Shown: one piece after another, positions 61,330-64,000 of the stretch | How positions within the stretch are numbered: position 1 is the stretch's first letter | Layout: each line of letters opens with the position of its first letter | NCBI GenBank assembly: GCA_964036195.1 | Contig: OZ038452.1 | Location: 27,911,785-27,975,784, forward strand | Length of the DNA: 64,000 bases | Direction of reading: 5' to 3' | Source: Sphaerolaimus hirsutus | Taxonomy: Eukaryota > Nematoda > Chromadorea > Monhysterida > Sphaerolaimidae | Program-made: the position numbers and the translations under genes | The notes under the pieces: model-generated | What the model was told of the DNA's origin: nothing | The model's input: only the letters and a program-made list of their open reading frames with translations | Databases searched by the model: none

Positions 61330-62929
61330 GTGGAGTCGGATCGGATTGTCTGTGCCAAAAAAGACATGTGTAAAGATGTACCTATCTACTAAATATATGT
61401 CTAAGCTTAAAATGAATAAGTCAGCCATCTTAATTAAGAAAAAACTCCCCAGATCACAAAATGAGTATGATTGTCCCAGACTCTGAGTGACATTAATTTG
61501 AGGTATTTATATTGAAATTGTTGCTTAAAAATCAATTGCAAAAACTGTTATAAAGAAATTTATTATCATGGTTTTCATCAAATTTTGTGTAAAGCAAATG
61601 AATGATTCTTATACTGGAATATTCCTTAATGATGTTCCTATGTTTATGATGTTTACATATTCACAATTCACATGACTCACAATGAAATCCAACTAAAAAT
61701 AATCTGGGTTAATGCCATACACATCTGTGGCAACCCTTTGCTGTACTTTGCTGCATCCTTTACACAGGATTTCATAATGTTTTTATGGTAAAAATGGCAA
61801 AGCAAATAAATTGTTTGACAAACAGTGACGGCAATATAATGGATGAAATAATGTTTTTTTCTTGATTCACTGGGGTATCATAGATTTCATTCAATGAATT
61901 TTGATGAAGTGCGCAGTTGGTAAACAATATTAGTCATGTCAATGTGAAACCGAATACAGCAGTAAAGGATTCATGCTACACAAAAATATATAGATTGAAT
62001 ATATAAAAAACATATATTTAAGGGTGCCGTGCCACACTTGAAATCCAGACAATCCAGACATAACTGTCTGAAAACTTTATAAGATTATACAAGATGGGAA
62101 ATGCCCCTGTCACAATTGGATAATAGCACTTCCCACATAACAAACACATTATTTTAATTCTCAAGATACCACCAACTATAGCAGACATGTCAATTGGCTC
62201 ACAGAAATGTCAATGAAATTTAAGGGTCCAAAATTTGTGTTACATAAAAAAGTGGGTTCTGAGTTAACGTTCAAAATAAAGCTTCTCATTTCCCAGTAAA
62301 ATTTTCACAAGACATTGGCATTTCGCCTTTTCACCACTTTACTGAAAATATGAAACTTTACAGGAAATGCCTCACTGACTAAGAACACAACAAAAAATCG
62401 GGACCGATATCCACACGGCCCAATTCTCATTTCGCAGTACGTAATAAAGCAGCAACGAACTCGAAACTTTTTACGGTACGGTAAGCTACCGGTAATTTTA
62501 TCGCGGTAAAAATTGTCGGTAAACGGCACGGTAGATTTCAACATTTTCCAGTTATAGAGGTCATTGAGACTTCGAAAATGTAACACTAAATGCTAAAATT
62601 TTGCTTTTGGAAACTAAAAAAAAGGAAAATGTAAAGTTGACACCTTAGCACTGACATATAGCAAGCTCTTCCCACATGGGACGCACTTCCCCACAAACCT
62701 ACAAATGGATAACTGTGGCTCAAAGTGTAGCAGGTGTACCATGACCGAGCGCGTGATTCAATTGCATCTAAAATCTAAAAGTCCATTTGTTAGCTCAGCT
62801 GAAACCAATCCAACATGTGCGCCGCGCGGATTTTATTGCGGTTTGATCATGTCTGCACAATGAATATTCAAATTATGGTCCGTTTTGAAAGTACTGGGAC
62901 AGCTCAATTTGTGAGATTTGCAGAGTTGT
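61330..62929. other. upstream of the lamin-tail gene, no gene seen
   Basis: AT-rich sequence. A minus-strand frame at 62305-62586 includes an ACCGTACCGTAA repeat and has no domain. Promoter elements of the lamin-tail gene may lie here, but none is clear. Confidence 0.5.
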
Positions 62930-63410
62930 TAGAATTACTGAACTTTTTTCAAAAGTGTATGTAAATGTCAGTAGGTATTTTATTTTTACTCACCACAAAG
63001 TATAGAAAATTTAAAATACTTTTTTGCGCATACTCATGCGTAAATGTGAGTAAAATACTTTTTTCCCAGGAAAATGTAAAAGCGAGTACTTTTTCCCTGG
63101 AAAACTAAAAAAGCTACTATTTTTTTCTTCGAGAGTGAGTTTTACACTGGAAGACGTAATAGATGTCGTTTTTTAGTGATTATTCGGTATTTTTTTTGCA
63201 AAGGATGTAATTTCTTCAAAAATTTTTTATTTTAGCAACAGAAACTTATGATTTTAGAACAAAAAAAATATATTTTCTCTGTACGCGTGTAGTTTTGAAA
63301 TGTACGCGTAAAAGTGAGTACATTACTTTTGTTTAAAGTATATGTAAATGTATTCACCGCGTACTCGCGTACGCGTATGTTTCGGGTAAATGTGCGTACA
63401 TTTTAACAAC
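62930..63410. mobile_element. AGAGTTGTTA-ended element with ACGCGTA interior
   Basis: GCAGAGTTGTTAGAATTAC at the left and ACATTTTAACAACTGTGG at the right, with GTAAATGTGAGTAAAATAC motifs. Same family as 3286-3960. Confidence 0.65.
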
Positions 63411-64000
63411 TGTGGAGATTTGTTGTTAAAGCGTGGCATACTACCTACATAAACACCTTCCCGATCAAGTCCGGCCGCCTATTTTTTTTCACTTCGCAGG
63501 CCATATCTCCGGTTGCGGGAGGGGTGGAAAACTAAAACTTGGGTGGTATATAGTCGCAACCCTCCACTACCCCACATGAATAAATGGGGCAGCGGCGACT
63601 CACTATAGAGGGGGTCGCCATATATGTGAAAAAAATTTGCAGCGTTTTCACTGTCCCGCACAGGTCCGGGTCTGAATTTAAAATTGTAAAAATGACATCA
63701 TTGCGGGAACAAAAATAGGCAAAATTCACAATTTGAAATTCACCCCCAGCAAATTTTCTTATGAAGGCATTTTTGAGGTAAGGTTTTTTACACAATTTGA
63801 AACCTTTAACGCTCCTCTGTAAATCATTGTAAACCAGCAGTTCAAGTGTCTGATGAAAAAGTTGTAAAAAGTGATTTTTTTGTCACCCACTTGGGGGAAA
63901 CGTTCATGTGGTGGGCAGTTTTAGGTCAGATAAGATATTTTTAGAGGATATTTCATGCTTATTTCACATTGTCAACCACATTAGTGTTAAAACAACACAA
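63411..64000. other. right edge, no gene seen
   Basis: Short minus-strand frames (63479-63795) without domains. Nothing supported. Confidence 0.45.

Overview
The window is a stretch of an AT-rich metazoan nuclear genome, probably an invertebrate. It has spliced genes with GT-AG introns, AATAAA poly(A) signals, a 200-base assembly gap, and a very heavy load of short non-autonomous DNA transposons. I cannot name the phylum from the sequence. There are no operons, bacterial signals, CRISPR arrays or recognisable tRNA or rRNA genes.

Two genes are firmly supported, both in the right third and arranged tail to tail. On the + strand, 42457-57744 encodes a KCNQ (Kv7) voltage-gated potassium channel, closest to the KCNQ1 type. 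I can trace 17 exons whose phases add up to an open 746-residue protein with S1-S6, a TIGYGD selectivity filter, the IQ-containing helix A, helix B/C, and a short helix D coiled coil. A shorter form would stop at 55597. On the - strand, 61247-58871 encodes a 333-residue protein in six exons, all joined in phase 0. It has one N-terminal membrane segment and a C-terminal lamin tail (Ig-fold) domain, with no rod. The two poly(A) signals lie about 350 bases apart between the genes.

The left two thirds (1-42400) hold almost no convincing coding sequence. Weak candidates are a possible small secreted cysteine-containing protein (486-827, -), a lone signal-peptide-like exon (3004-3072, +) and an open frame running off the left edge (293-1, -). 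The rest is layered inverted-repeat elements. The families include: elements with ACCGTATTTC ends and G/C-homopolymer interiors; related ACCGTATTTC elements with AATAGAACGGC or CAAAGCACC interiors; GGCGCC-rich elements with hAT-type ends; TA-flanked Tc1/mariner-like elements; GTATACTC-ended elements; CAG/CTG-ended elements with TGTAAAGTAAAG interiors; ATCGGG-hexamer elements; CGGAAA-rich elements; and several long near-perfect palindromes. Many are nested, so their order of insertion can be read.

The same elements fill the introns of both real genes. The most notable case is KCNQ intron 4 (46692-46866): the whole intron, splice site to splice site, is one copy of the CAG/CTG-ended element. 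It looks like an intron made by transposon insertion (an introner). The last part of intron 12 (to 55305) shows a similar arrangement at its acceptor.
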